Source of the DNA: an uncultured Roseobacter sp.
GTDB lineage: Bacteria > Pseudomonadota > Alphaproteobacteria > Rhodobacterales > Rhodobacteraceae
Length of the DNA: 64,000 nt
Direction: 5' to 3'
Assembly (NCBI RefSeq): GCF_947499265.1
Contig: NZ_CANMNK010000002.1
Coordinates: forward strand, 496,001-560,000
In this document: in pieces, positions 1-8,743 of the stretch
How positions within the stretch are numbered: position 1 is the first letter of the stretch
Layout: each line of letters begins with the position of its first letter
The notes under the pieces: generated by a model
The model's input: the letters and a program-made list of their open reading frames with translations, nothing else
What the model was told of the DNA's origin: nothing
Database searches by the model: none
Translations under genes and position numbers: made by a program

Positions 1-1196
1 AACGGCTTGGCGGCATCGCGGTCCTTGGCGGCCAGCGATTTCGCCCGTGCCACGGCAGAGAGCGCCGAAGGCGCGGCTGGAAGATCCGCCTCCACCGGGA
101 GATCCGGCAGGTCGATGACGCGCGGTTTCAGCTGCGCCGGTTCTGCCGGAGCGGCGTCTTCTGCTGCAGGCTCTGGCGCGGGCTGCTCAGCAGTGGCATC
201 ATCCCCTGCCGCGACCTCTGGTTCCGCGGTTTCCGGTTCAGGTTGGACGGCTGGGGCGGCATCTTCTGGCGGCGTTTCTGGGGTCGCTTCTGCTTGCGCC
301 GGCGCATCCGGTTCCGCGAGCGGTCGACGAATGAAGCTGGGCAGCGCCGCCGCGTCAACCTCCTCGGCATCGCCGGTTTCTTCCTCGGGTGCCGGGTCCT
401 CGGGCGCGGGCTCTGGTTCCACAACCTCTGCCGCCTCCGGGCTGGCTTCTACTGGCTCCGGTTCCGGATCGCTGATCGATTCTGGTTCTGGAACAGGAGC
501 GATTGGGGCAGTTTCTTCTTCGGTTTCAGGTTCAGGTGTTTCGCGTGCTTCTTCGGGGAGCGGGTCAGGCTCGGGCGGTGTCTCCGCAGCCGCCGGGGGG
601 GCCGGTTCAGGCGTTCCATCGGGCTCCGGACGCGCTTCCGGCGCCGGATCGGGCTCAGAAACGGGCGCGGGTTCCGCCTCGGGCGCGACCTCAGCTTCGT
701 CCGCCTCAGCGTCGTCAGAGAGCAAAGCCTCTATTTCCGGCGCTGGCGCACTCGCGTCATCGACGTCCTCTTCCGCCTCGACAGAAGAGGCCTCGGCCTG
801 AAGCATTTCGCCCGTGTCATCGGGGGTATCATCGACCGCGACTGTTTCAGGCTCCGGTTCGGCGGCAGCCTTTGGCGCCTCCGAAGCTGTGCTGCCCTCG
901 ATGACGGCCATGGTCAGGTCATCAAGCGCCTGCGACTGATCCGCGACATGGCTCATCCCCTGTTCGCGCAGGATCTTTTGCACGCCCTTGATGGTCAGAC
1001 CGTCATCGTGCAACAGCTTCTTGATCCCGCCCAACAGCAGCATATCCGCCGGTCGGTAGTAACGGCGGCCCCCTGCGCGTTTGATGGGTTTTACCTGGGT
1101 GAATTTGCTTTCCCAAAAGCGCAGCACATGCGCCTGCACGCCCAGCCAGTCGGCGACTTCCGAGATTGTGCGAAAAGCATCGGGCGATTTGGCCAT
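1..1196 (-). CDS. MerR-family regulator with long acidic tail (partial)
   Basis: DNA-binding regulator, cut by the left edge after about 398 residues. The first 70 residues are a MerR-type winged helix: [10 protein letters not shown], then VLRFWESKF, then [11 protein letters not shown] and a helix ending VQKILREQG. From about residue 100 the protein becomes a low-complexity tail of Glu, Pro, Ala and Asp that continues almost unbroken for about 270 residues and then turns basic ([14 protein letters not shown]) at the edge. The start ATG lies 4 bp after the ihfA stop, so the gene is the likely last member of the plsX-fabH-ihfA run. No Cys or other metal or drug ligand is seen near the DNA-binding domain, so no inducer can be named. 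Family is secure; role is unknown. Confidence 0.85.
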   Translation of the reverse strand, partial: MAKSPDAFRTISEVADWLGVQAHVLRFWESKFTQVKPIKRAGGRRYYRPADMLLLGGIKKLLHDDGLTIKGVQKILREQGMSHVADQSQALDDLTMAVIEGSTASEAPKAAAEPEPETVAVDDTPDDTGEMLQAEASSVEAEEDVDDASAPAPEIEALLSDDAEADEAEVAPEAEPAPVSEPDPAPEARPEPDGTPEPAPPAAAETPPEPDPLPEEARETPEPETEEETAPIAPVPEPESISDPEPEPVEASPEAAEVVEPEPAPEDPAPEEETGDAEEVDAAALPSFIRRPLAEPDAPAQAEATPETPPEDAAPAVQPEPETAEPEVAAGDDATAEQPAPEPAAEDAAPAEPAQLKPRVIDLPDLPVEADLPAAPSALSAVARAKSLAAKDRDAAKP

Positions 1197-1200
1197 CAGA

Positions 1201-1503
1201 TCAGGACTTGTTCCCGTCTGCCACGCGATCTTTCATCAGATGAGAGGGGCGAAATGTCAGCACCCGCCGGGGATTGATCGGAACCTCTTCGCCGGTCTTG
1301 GGGTTGCGACCGATGCGGGCCGATTTGTCACGGACCGAAAAAGTGCCAAAGGAAGAGATCTTGACCTGCTCACCTTTGACCAGCGCTTCGGAGAGATGTT
1401 CCAGCACGGATTCAACCAGTTGCGCGCTTTCATTGCGAGATAATCCGACCTCGCGAAACACTGCTTCACTCAGATCCATACGCGTCAAAGTCTTTTCCGA
1501 CAT
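1201..1503 (-). CDS. ihfA: Integration host factor, alpha subunit
   Basis: Nucleoid protein that pairs with IhfB, binds the DNA minor groove and bends it sharply. The 100-residue length and the core are typical: [17 protein letters not shown], then the beta-arm region with [12 protein letters not shown] and the IHF-alpha-type ending [16 protein letters not shown]. An in-frame upstream ATG would add nine residues (MLKINGGTT), but MSEKTL matches the usual family start. It sits between fabH and the MerR-like gene on the same strand. A 98-bp gap to fabH could hold its own promoter. I see no unusual features. Confidence 0.95.
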   Translation of the reverse strand: MSEKTLTRMDLSEAVFREVGLSRNESAQLVESVLEHLSEALVKGEQVKISSFGTFSVRDKSARIGRNPKTGEEVPINPRRVLTFRPSHLMKDRVADGNKS

Positions 1504-1601
1504 GGTTGTCCCCCCGTTGATTTTCAGCAACCATAGGGGAGAGGGATTTTCAGAGTCAATATCAATGGCTTGGCGGATGCAGTTTGGGCAAAATTAGTCC
1601 C

Positions 1602-2573
1602 TTACCAGCGCAGAACAACCGCCCCCCAGGCCAGTCCGCCGCCAATTGCCTCGGTGACAATCAGATCACCTGCCTTGATTTGGCCACGTGAACGGCCCAC
1701 GGAGAGCGCCAGGGGAATCGATGCCGCAGAGGTATTGCCGTGATCCTGCACGGTCACCACGACATTTTCCATCGGCAGGCCCAGCTTTTTCGCCGTGCCC
1801 TGGATGATGCGGATGTTGGCCTGATGCGGCACGATCCAGTCCACATCCTGCGGCGCAACCCCGGCACGTTCCATGGCCTTGGTTGCGGTGGAGGCGAGCT
1901 TTTCAACGGCGTGGCGGAAAACCTGATTGCCTTGCATGCGCAGATAGCCGGTGGTGCCGGTCGACACGCCGCCATCCACATAAAGCAGATCCTTATGGCG
2001 CCCGTCGGAATTCAGATCGGTTGAGAGGATGCCACGATCCTCCGGGCCGCCTGTGCCGTCCTGCGCCTCCAGGATCAATGCGCCCGCGCCATCGCCGAAA
2101 AGCACGCAGGTTGAACGATCCGTCCAGTCCATGATGCGGCTGAAGGTCTCCGCACCAATGATCAGAACGCGTTTGGCCTGACCGGAGAGGATCAGCGCAT
2201 TGGCATTGCTGAGCGCATAGATGAACCCGGCGCAGACGGCCTGGACATCAAAGGCGAACCCCTGATCCATGCCAAGGTCGGCCTGCACCATGGTGGCGGC
2301 CGAGGGAAAGGTCAGATCCGCGGTGGAGGTGGCCACGATGATCGCGTCAATATCCGCCGCCGTCAGGCCCGCGTCCTTGAGCGCGGCCCGCGCCGCAGCG
2401 CTGGCCATCGACGAGGTGGTCTCCCCTTCGGCGGCAAAATGACGGCGCTCGATGCCGGAGCGGGCGCGGATCCATTCGTCATTGGTGTCGAGTGTCGCCT
2501 CGAACTCCGCGTTTGGCACAACGCGTTCCGGCAGATAGTGACCGACACCTTTGACAACGGCACGCAGGGTCAT
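1602..2573 (-). CDS. fabH: Beta-ketoacyl-ACP synthase III
   Basis: Condenses acetyl-CoA with malonyl-ACP to start fatty acid synthesis in the cytoplasm. The 323 residues carry the full thiolase-fold triad: Cys114 in DVQAVCAGF, the His of WIVPHQANIRI near residue 250 and the Asn of DHGNTSAAS near residue 280. The GDGAGALIL stretch is also typical. The start overlaps the plsX stop by 4 bp (ATGA), so the two are translationally coupled, which fits the shared path from acyl-ACP to phospholipid. Length and start agree with the family. Confidence 0.97.
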   Translation of the reverse strand: MTLRAVVKGVGHYLPERVVPNAEFEATLDTNDEWIRARSGIERRHFAAEGETTSSMASAAARAALKDAGLTAADIDAIIVATSTADLTFPSAATMVQADLGMDQGFAFDVQAVCAGFIYALSNANALILSGQAKRVLIIGAETFSRIMDWTDRSTCVLFGDGAGALILEAQDGTGGPEDRGILSTDLNSDGRHKDLLYVDGGVSTGTTGYLRMQGNQVFRHAVEKLASTATKAMERAGVAPQDVDWIVPHQANIRIIQGTAKKLGLPMENVVVTVQDHGNTSAASIPLALSVGRSRGQIKAGDLIVTEAIGGGLAWGAVVLRW

Positions 2574-3643
2574 GTTTCGCTCTCCTCTGCGGGCAGGGCG
2601 GCGACACGCGCGGCCAATTTGTCCGTGAATTTGATATCGGCCAGTTGCGCGGCCAGCTTGATTGCCGCAGATACGCCTGTAGCATCTGCCGATCCGTGTG
2701 ATTTCACAACCGTGCCGTTCAGGCCCAGAAAAACGCCGCCGTTCACCCGGCGCGGATCGATCTTCTTTTTCAGACGATTCAGCGAGGTATAGGCCAGCAG
2801 CGAGGCCAGCCGCGACAGCGGCGAGAACTTGAAGGCCTCGCGCAGGCGGTCGCCGATCAGGCTCGCGGTGCCTTCGCCGGTCTTGATGGCCACATTGCCG
2901 GTAAAGCCATCGGTCACGACCACATCGCAGATGTCGCCGGAGATATCGCCGCCTTCGACAAAGCCGACAAATTCGAAACCGGCCACATCGCGCTGATCGC
3001 GAATCAGGTCATAGGCTTCCTTGAGTTCGGTGCGGCCTTTGTGCTCTTCGGTGCCGACGTTCAGCAAACCGACACGCGGGCGCGGTAAATCCAGACCGTT
3101 GCGAGCATAAGACATCCCCATTAGCGCATAGCGCAGCAGATCATCCGCATCCGCCTTCACATCGGCGCCGACGTCCAGCATCACATTGAAGCCCTGCGGG
3201 TTTGAAGAGGGGTAAAGCACCGCGATGGCCGGGCGATTGACGCCCGGCAGCTTGCGCAGGCGGATCATCGACAGCGCCATCAGCGCGCCGGTGTTGCCGC
3301 AGGAAACCGCCACAGTGGCAGAGCCTTCGCGCACCGCCTCGATGGCCGACCACATGGACGTGTCCTTGCCGTTGCGCACGACCTGGCTGGGCTTGTCATC
3401 CATCGTCACCACGTCCGAGGCGTCGCGAATTTCCACCCGGCCTTCGAGCGCGCGTTTGCGGTCCACCAGGCCGGAGAGTTCCGATTTGGGGCCGTGCAGG
3501 ATGAATTGGATGTCAGAATTCTTGCGGGCGGACACGTCACACCCTGCAATCACAGCGGCGGGGCCTTCATCCCCGCCCATCGCATCTACGGATATTGTGA
3601 TGCGTCTGGCCTTCGCGTGTGCCTGATCGGTCTGCGCCGTCAT
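2570..3643 (-). CDS. plsX: Phosphate acyltransferase PlsX
   Basis: Converts acyl-ACP and phosphate to acyl-phosphate, the donor for PlsY in phospholipid synthesis; a peripheral membrane enzyme. The N-terminal ISVDAMGGDEGP motif near residue 18 and the NTGALMAL, NVGTEEHKG and VVTDGFTGNVAIKTGEG blocks are diagnostic. The 357-residue length is normal. It lies 49 bp after rpmF and overlaps fabH by 4 bp, the common rpmF-plsX-fabH order. A C-terminal KKIDPRRVNGGVFLGLNG stretch is also typical. Confidence 0.97.
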   Translation of the reverse strand: MTAQTDQAHAKARRITISVDAMGGDEGPAAVIAGCDVSARKNSDIQFILHGPKSELSGLVDRKRALEGRVEIRDASDVVTMDDKPSQVVRNGKDTSMWSAIEAVREGSATVAVSCGNTGALMALSMIRLRKLPGVNRPAIAVLYPSSNPQGFNVMLDVGADVKADADDLLRYALMGMSYARNGLDLPRPRVGLLNVGTEEHKGRTELKEAYDLIRDQRDVAGFEFVGFVEGGDISGDICDVVVTDGFTGNVAIKTGEGTASLIGDRLREAFKFSPLSRLASLLAYTSLNRLKKKIDPRRVNGGVFLGLNGTVVKSHGSADATGVSAAIKLAAQLADIKFTDKLAARVAALPAEESET

Positions 3644-3692
3644 AGTGCGACTGCCCCCAAAACCTCTGCCCTTTATTGTTTAAGGGAAAGGT

Positions 3693-3899
3693 TTAGGCCG
3701 CGTCGTCTTCCAGATCAATCTCTTCTGTGAGTGCCACGACTTCTTTGTCGTCATAATGGCCACAGGCAGCACAGACGTGGTGCGGGCGTTTCAGCTCGCC
3801 GCAGTTGGTGCATTCGTTGGGGTTTGCCGCGACCAGCGCGTCATGCGCGCGGCGATTGTTGCGGCGCGATTTGGAGACTTTGTTCTGTTGAACAGCCAT
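3693..3899 (-). CDS. rpmF: 50S ribosomal protein L32
   Basis: Small large-subunit ribosomal protein of 68 residues. The start [20 protein letters not shown] is the family N-terminus; an upstream ATG in frame (MRPAPNDK) would add 12 atypical residues. Two Cys pairs, CTNCG and CAACG, form the zinc-ribbon version of L32. The tail is acidic ([11 protein letters not shown]). It stands between the YceD gene and plsX, as in most bacteria. Confidence 0.97.
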   Translation of the reverse strand: MAVQQNKVSKSRRNNRRAHDALVAANPNECTNCGELKRPHHVCAACGHYDDKEVVALTEEIDLEDDAA

Positions 3900-3988
3900 T
3901 GTCTTGGGCCTTTTGTCATTCGGGGCCGGGCGCATCAGGACGCGGGGCCGAGTTTCAATTCTATTCCCATCAGCCGGGTGTGACGTGC

Positions 3989-4017
3989 GTTTAGGCCCAA
4001 GCCCACGCCTTGTCCAA
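3989..4017 (-). promoter_or_regulatory. Candidate promoter for rpmF-plsX-fabH
   Basis: In the 209-bp gap upstream of rpmF, reading on the minus strand, TTGGAC and CTAAAC are separated by 17 bp, a fair sigma-70-like match, about 90 bp upstream of the rpmF start. The gap has no convincing ORF. Assignment is by eye and weak. Confidence 0.3.
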
Positions 4018-4108
4018 CCCTAATTGGGTGAGCGGCGCAAAATACTCAGAAAAATCCGCAGTGCAAGGCGTTTTTTGGCGCGATCAACGGCAATGTGATC
4101 CAACCGCG

Positions 4109-4672
4109 TCAGCCCTTGTCCTTATCAGGATCGGACAATTGATCCTTCAGCGACGCCAACCCGGCAAAAGGGCGGGCATCCTCATCCCGCATCGGTGCGA
4201 TGCCGGGTTCGGAATAGACCATTTCGCCCAGCTCCGCGCCGTCACTGCGCGGATAGAGCGGCAGGGCGAGCACCAGCGCTTCGATCATCACCTGCTCGGG
4301 ATCGATCCAATAACCCAGAGGCTCGCAGGTATCATCCTCGGGCATCTCAACCTCCGGCGCGTCCTCTTCGACATAATCGCTGAGATAGCGGCGGGTGACC
4401 GGGACATCGATCCGCGTGGTCACCGGCTCCAACGTCACGCTGCAGGGCTGGATCACCGTCGCGCCCAGTTTTGCAGAAAGATGCCAGTCAGAGCGCCCCT
4501 GCGCCGTCACGTCACCGGCAAAGGACAATTTGCGCAGGCCCAGCAGGTCCAGTTCCGCCGCAATGGCTTTCAACGCCTCGGCCTCAGGGCGCAGCGCAAA
4601 GGCGGTTGCGCTGTTTTGATTGAGGTCGGCCACGCGCAGGGCGCCGGGGCTGGGAGGGGTTTGCTTGGACAT
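4109..4672 (-). CDS. YceD/DUF177 family protein
   Basis: Member of the DUF177 family, often encoded beside rpmF and linked in other bacteria to 23S rRNA or ribosomal-protein homeostasis. The 187-residue form starts at MSKQTPPSPG; an earlier ATG exists 22 codons upstream but lies in the intergenic palindrome and gives an atypical Cys/Trp-rich leader. Family-like features are GALRVADLNQN at the N-terminus, the central VTLEPVTTRIDVPVTRRYL and the C-terminal F-A-GLASLKDQL. The acidic middle (VEEDAPEVEMPEDDTCEP) is typical of the alphaproteobacterial form. It heads the minus-strand run into rpmF after 209 bp. Confidence 0.85.
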   Translation of the reverse strand: MSKQTPPSPGALRVADLNQNSATAFALRPEAEALKAIAAELDLLGLRKLSFAGDVTAQGRSDWHLSAKLGATVIQPCSVTLEPVTTRIDVPVTRRYLSDYVEEDAPEVEMPEDDTCEPLGYWIDPEQVMIEALVLALPLYPRSDGAELGEMVYSEPGIAPMRDEDARPFAGLASLKDQLSDPDKDKG

Positions 4673-4692
4673 CTGATGCTTTCGTTTCTTGA

Positions 4693-4711
4693 ACCATGTG
4701 CAGTGCATGGT
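4693..4711. promoter_or_regulatory. Inverted repeat in divergent YceD/BamE intergenic region
   Basis: ACCATG and CATGGT form 6-bp perfect arms around a 7-bp centre, about midway between the two divergent start codons (87-bp gap). It could be an operator or a chance palindrome. No regulator is known to me for it. Confidence 0.3.
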
Positions 4712-4759
4712 GTAAGCGGGATAAAAGCCACGAAGCACAAGGGCAAGAGGGCAGCGGTT

Positions 4760-5242
4760 ATGGGTACGGTGAATTCGGTAAAAGGCAGGAGCCTCAGGGG
4801 CGCGCGCTGGGGTGCAGCGGTGCTATTGTGTCTGACGCTCGCGGCCTGTGACGGGCGCTACCGCGATCACGGCTATGTGCCGCCGCCCGAGGATCTGGAA
4901 CAGATCGTTGTGGGCATCGATACCCGCGCGAGTGTCGAGGAAACGCTGGGCTCTGCCTCCTCGCGGTCGGTTACCGACGAAGGCAACATCTATTTCGTGC
5001 GGAGCCGGGTGCGCACCTTTGCCATGCTGGCCCCGGAAGTCGTTGAGCGCGAGGTCGTTGCCATCAGTTTCGATTCCGGTGGCATTGTCTCCAATGTTGA
5101 AAGTTTCGGGTTGGAAAAAGGTCAGGTCGTGCCGCTGGCGCGCCGGGTGACCAGTTCCAGCGTTAAGGATAAATCCTTCTTGCGGCAGCTGCTGGGCAAC
5201 ATCGGACGCTTCACACCTGGCGGCGGTGATCTGGACTTCTGA
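4760..5242 (+). CDS. bamE: BamE/SmpA-like outer-membrane lipoprotein
   Basis: Lipoprotein of the outer-membrane beta-barrel assembly machinery. The 160-residue product starts with a basic n-region and a hydrophobic stretch ending in the lipobox LAAC (Cys near residue 30). The SmpA/OmlA fold follows, with IVVGIDTRASVEETLGSAS and the two beta strands around YFVRSRV and REVVAISFDSGG. It is divergent from the YceD gene. The C-terminal extension (SFLRQLLGNIGRFTPG) is common in Rhodobacteraceae homologs. The start gives the right signal peptide length. Confidence 0.85.
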   Translation: MGTVNSVKGRSLRGARWGAAVLLCLTLAACDGRYRDHGYVPPPEDLEQIVVGIDTRASVEETLGSASSRSVTDEGNIYFVRSRVRTFAMLAPEVVEREVVAISFDSGGIVSNVESFGLEKGQVVPLARRVTSSSVKDKSFLRQLLGNIGRFTPGGGDLDF

Positions 5243-5317
5243 CCTGTCATGCTGCCGTCAGAAACGGTGGTATAGAAGGGCTGCGACCCCGTCGAGCGGG
5301 CAGAAGGAGCCAGGATC

Positions 5318-6037
5318 ATGGTGAGAAAACCACGCTACGCAGCACGCCTTGCAACGGACCCGGATGACATTCTGACAGCACAGGAATTGCGGGCACGCTG
5401 TTTCGGGCTGGACTGTGCCCGCGACGCGGACGGCTTTGACGCGCGCTGCGCCCATATCCTGGTGGAAGATGCCCAGAGCGGCGCGCTGGTCTGCACCTTT
5501 CGGATACTGGATCTGACGGGCGCGGATGTGGGTGCCAGCTATTCCGCGCAATACTATGAGCTTTCCGCGCTGGAAGCCTTCGAAGGGCGGATGGTGGAAA
5601 TGGGCCGCTTCTGCATTGATCCCGATGTGAAGGATCCCGATATCCTGCGCGTCGCCTGGGCGGCGATGACCGCCTATGTGGATGATTACGACGTCAAACT
5701 GCTCTTTGGCTGTTCGTCTTTTGTGGGTACGGAAACGGCGAATTACCTTGACGCCTTTGCCATGCTGAAAGCGCGGCACCTGGCCCCCAAGCGATGGTTG
5801 CCGCGGGTCAAGGCGCCGGATGTCTTTCGGTTTGCCGCTAGGCTGCGCCGCAAACCGGACCTGAAAAAGGCGATGGCGCATATGCCCCCCTTGCTGCGTA
5901 CCTATCTGATGATGGGCGGCTGGGTCAGTGATCACGCTGTGGTGGACCGGCAGATGAATACGTTACATGTGTTCACTGGGGTGGAGATCGGCGCGATCCC
6001 TGCCGCACGCAAGCGGTTGTTGCGCGCGCTTGCATGA
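5318..6037 (+). CDS. olsB: OlsB-like L-ornithine N-acyltransferase
   Basis: GNAT-fold acyltransferase of the hemolysin-like family. OlsB moves a 3-hydroxyacyl chain from ACP to ornithine, the first step of phosphorus-free ornithine lipid synthesis. The 239-residue protein shows LRARCFG near residue 25, a Cys-containing CTFRIL strand and the signature EMGRFCIDP near residue 93, followed by a typical LLFGCSSF strand. A strong ribosome site (AAGGAG) precedes the ATG. The partner OlsA is not next to it; Uup follows. Related siderophore or haemolysin-type acyltransferases cannot be fully excluded. Confidence 0.75.
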   Translation: MVRKPRYAARLATDPDDILTAQELRARCFGLDCARDADGFDARCAHILVEDAQSGALVCTFRILDLTGADVGASYSAQYYELSALEAFEGRMVEMGRFCIDPDVKDPDILRVAWAAMTAYVDDYDVKLLFGCSSFVGTETANYLDAFAMLKARHLAPKRWLPRVKAPDVFRFAARLRRKPDLKKAMAHMPPLLRTYLMMGGWVSDHAVVDRQMNTLHVFTGVEIGAIPAARKRLLRALA

Positions 6038-6044
6038 CTTTTAT

Positions 6045-6077
6045 GCCTCCGGCGGGGATATTTGGGGCCAGAAGAAA
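6045..6077 (+). repeat. Dispersed intergenic element, copy 1
   Basis: A GC block followed by GGGGATATTTGG and GGCCAGAAGAAA, directly after the olsB-like stop. It shares a core with 29083-29115 and 43347-43377. Confidence 0.6.
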
Positions 6078-6121
6078 CGAGATGCGTTGACGCTTGTCGC
6101 AATGCGGCATAGCTGCGGCGC

Positions 6122-7930
6122 ATGGCACGTGTTCCTTTACTCCAACTGAATGAAATATCGCTGACCTTTGGCGGCGATCCGGTGTTCGAAGACCTCAGCC
6201 TTGTGGTGCAGCCCGGGGATCGGGTGGCGCTGGTCGGGCGCAACGGGTCCGGCAAATCCACCTTGATGAAGGTCATGGCCGGTCTGGTGGAGCCGGACAG
6301 CGGCGAGGTGGTGCCGGGGCCGGGGGTGTCGGTCGGCTATATGGAGCAGGACCCGGACCTGAGTGGTTTTGAAACGCTGGGAGATTTCGCTGCTCACGGG
6401 TTGGAACCATCAGAGATGTATCTGGTCGAACGTGCGGGCGAGGGGCTGAAGTTTGACCCCGCGCGCCCGGTGGAGACCGCCAGTGGCGGGGAACGGCGGC
6501 GCGCGGCGCTGGCACGTCTGATGGCTGGTAGCCCCGATCTGATGTTGCTGGACGAGCCCACCAACCACCTGGACATCGAGGCCATTGCCTGGCTCGAAGA
6601 GGAGCTGAAACAGAGCCGCAAGGGCTATATCATCATCAGCCACGACCGGGCGTTCCTGCGGGCGCTGACACGTGCGACGCTCTGGGTGGATCGCGGCGCG
6701 GTGCGGCGGCAGGAAAAGGGATTTGCCGATTTCGAGGCCTGGCGCGACCAGGTCTGGGCGGAGGAAGACAGCCAGCGGCACAAGCTCAACCGCAAGATCA
6801 AGGCGGAGGCCCGCTGGGCGGTCGAGGGGATTTCGGCGCGGCGCAAGCGCAATCAGGGGCGCGTGCGGGCCTTGCAGGATTTGCGCGCTGAGCGCAGCGC
6901 TCAGATCAACCGGCAGGGCACAGCGGCAATGGCGCTGGATGCGGGGCCAAAATCCGGGCGCAAGGTTATCGAGGCCATGGGCATTTCCAAAACCTTTGGT
7001 GAGAAATCCATTCTCAAGCCGTTTTCCCTGACCGTGCAGCGCGGCGACCGGATTGCGCTGGTGGGGCCGAACGGCGTGGGCAAGACGACGCTTTTGAACA
7101 TGCTCATTGGTCGCGAAGCACCGGATGCGGGCACGGTCAAGCTGGGCACCAACCTGGAACTGGCGCTTTTCGATCAGGCGCGCGCGCAGCTGGATCCAGA
7201 GATGAGCCTTTGGGACAGCCTGACCGGCGATCCCGATATGCGCGTCTCCGGCAAGGCGGATCAGGTGATGGTGCGCGGCACGCCCAAACATGTGGTGGGC
7301 TATCTCAAAGAATTTCTCTTTGACGAGGCACAGGCGCGGGCCCCCGTGCGCGCCTTGTCGGGCGGTGAAAAGGCGCGTCTGCTGCTGGCCAAGATCATGG
7401 CGCGGCCCAGCAACCTGCTGGTGCTTGACGAACCGACCAATGATCTCGATGTGGAAACGCTGGACCTGATACAGGAATTGCTGGGGACTTATGACGGCAC
7501 GGTTTTGCTGGTCAGCCACGACCGGGATTTTCTAGACCGGGTGGCCGCGACAACCATCGCGATGGAAGGTGACGGTCGGGCGACGGTTTATGCCGGTGGG
7601 TGGAGCGATTACATCCGTCAGCGCGGTCAGGATGATTTTGCCGGTAGTGTGACCAAGCAGAAATCCTCCGGTGGGGCGGGGAGGCCCAAAACCGCCCAGA
7701 CATCCGGCCTGAGTTTCACCGAAAAGCACCGGCTTGACGCGCTGCCTGCGGAGATTGAGCGTTTGGAGGCCGAGATTGCCAAACTGGAAGAGCTGTTGAG
7801 CGATCCAGGCCTCTTCACCGATCATCCGGTGAAATTTCAAAAAGCGACGGACGCGCTGGTGGCGCGGCATGAATTGCTCAGCGCGGCGGAAGAGGAATGG
7901 CTGGCGCTGGAGGAGAAATCCTCCGCCTGA
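6122..7930 (+). CDS. uup: ABC-F ATPase, Uup type
   Basis: Soluble tandem ATPase of the ABC-F class; Uup homologs act on ribosomes and on stability of repeated DNA or replication forks. Domain one has Walker A GRNGSGKST near residue 40, signature SGGERRRAAL and LLLDEPTNHLD. Domain two has GPNGVGKTT near 315, LSGGEKARLLL and LVLDEPTNDLD. There are no membrane segments. Residues from about 530 form the charged coiled-coil C-terminal DNA-binding domain that separates Uup from EttA. The ATG has only a weak ribosome site. It is convergent with the dehydrogenase gene, stop codons 2 bp apart. Confidence 0.9.
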   Translation: MARVPLLQLNEISLTFGGDPVFEDLSLVVQPGDRVALVGRNGSGKSTLMKVMAGLVEPDSGEVVPGPGVSVGYMEQDPDLSGFETLGDFAAHGLEPSEMYLVERAGEGLKFDPARPVETASGGERRRAALARLMAGSPDLMLLDEPTNHLDIEAIAWLEEELKQSRKGYIIISHDRAFLRALTRATLWVDRGAVRRQEKGFADFEAWRDQVWAEEDSQRHKLNRKIKAEARWAVEGISARRKRNQGRVRALQDLRAERSAQINRQGTAAMALDAGPKSGRKVIEAMGISKTFGEKSILKPFSLTVQRGDRIALVGPNGVGKTTLLNMLIGREAPDAGTVKLGTNLELALFDQARAQLDPEMSLWDSLTGDPDMRVSGKADQVMVRGTPKHVVGYLKEFLFDEAQARAPVRALSGGEKARLLLAKIMARPSNLLVLDEPTNDLDVETLDLIQELLGTYDGTVLLVSHDRDFLDRVAATTIAMEGDGRATVYAGGWSDYIRQRGQDDFAGSVTKQKSSGGAGRPKTAQTSGLSFTEKHRLDALPAEIERLEAEIAKLEELLSDPGLFTDHPVKFQKATDALVARHELLSAAEEEWLALEEKSSA

Positions 7931-7932
7931 AT

Positions 7933-8688
7933 TCAGCGCATACGCAATGCACCGTCGATGCGGATCACCTCGCCATTCAGATATCCGCATTCGACGATAA
8001 ATCCGGCAAGGCGCCCATATTCCGCAGGATCGCCAAGCCGGGGCGGGCAGGGGACGTCGGCGGCGAGTTGCGCCTGCACCTCTTCCCCCAACCCCGCGAG
8101 CATCGGCGTCATGAAAATGCCTGGTGCGATGGTCATTACGCGGATGCCGGTCTTGGCCAGATCCCGCGCCATCGGCAGGCAGAGCCCGACCACACCGCCC
8201 TTTGACGCCGCATAGGCGGTTTGCCCTTTCTGACCATCGAAGGCCGCGATGGAGGCGGTATTGATGATGACACCGCGCGCGCCATCCGGGGCGGTGTCGT
8301 TGGTCTGCATCGCCTCTGCAGCAAGCCGCGCGACGTTGAATGTGCCCACCAGATTGATGTCGATGGTGCGCTGAAACGCGTCCAGCGGATGCGGCCCTTC
8401 ACGGCCCACGGTCTTGATGGCATCCGCGATGCCCGCGCAGTTGACCGCGGCGCTGATCCCGCCCATCCGCTCCTTGGCCAGCGCAATGGCCGCCTGTACC
8501 GATGCTTCATCCGTGACGTCGGTTTGCGCGAAATGGCCGCCGATCTCCTCGGCGACCTGCGCGCCGCGCGTCGCATCCCGGTCAAGCAGCGTCACCTGTG
8601 CGCCCTGCGCTGCGAAATGCCGCGCTGTGGCCTCGCCCAGACCGGAAGCGCCCCCGGTGATGATCGCAGCTGTCTCCTTGAGGTGCAT
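7933..8688 (-). CDS. Short-chain dehydrogenase, 3-hydroxyacyl-CoA dehydrogenase type 2-like
   Basis: NAD-dependent SDR of 251 residues. It has the cofactor motif TGGASGLGEATA near residue 11, DVTDEASV for the adenine ring, NCAGIA, and the catalytic Ser of NTASIAAFDGQKGQ with YAASKGG (Tyr-x3-Lys). The insertion before the catalytic Ser (AMQTNDTAPDGARGVIIN) and APGIFMTPML match type-2 3-hydroxyacyl-CoA dehydrogenases (HSD17B10-like) used in fatty or branched-chain acyl-CoA breakdown. It stands alone, with a good AGGAGAG ribosome site and a TetR-type palindrome upstream. The exact substrate is inferred. Confidence 0.8.
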   Translation of the reverse strand: MHLKETAAIITGGASGLGEATARHFAAQGAQVTLLDRDATRGAQVAEEIGGHFAQTDVTDEASVQAAIALAKERMGGISAAVNCAGIADAIKTVGREGPHPLDAFQRTIDINLVGTFNVARLAAEAMQTNDTAPDGARGVIINTASIAAFDGQKGQTAYAASKGGVVGLCLPMARDLAKTGIRVMTIAPGIFMTPMLAGLGEEVQAQLAADVPCPPRLGDPAEYGRLAGFIVECGYLNGEVIRIDGALRMR

Positions 8689-8704
8689 CGCGCTCTCCTT
8701 GATC

Positions 8705-8718
8705 TGAACGTATGTTCA
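8705..8718. promoter_or_regulatory. TetR-like operator candidate upstream of the SDR gene
   Basis: TGAACGTATGTTCA is a palindrome with perfect 5-bp arms around GTAT, 17 bp upstream of the dehydrogenase start. TetR-family repressors of fatty-acid genes often use sites of this shape. No regulator gene is nearby. Confidence 0.45.
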
Positions 8719-8743
8719 TTTAATCATGGCGGGTATGAGCTGT

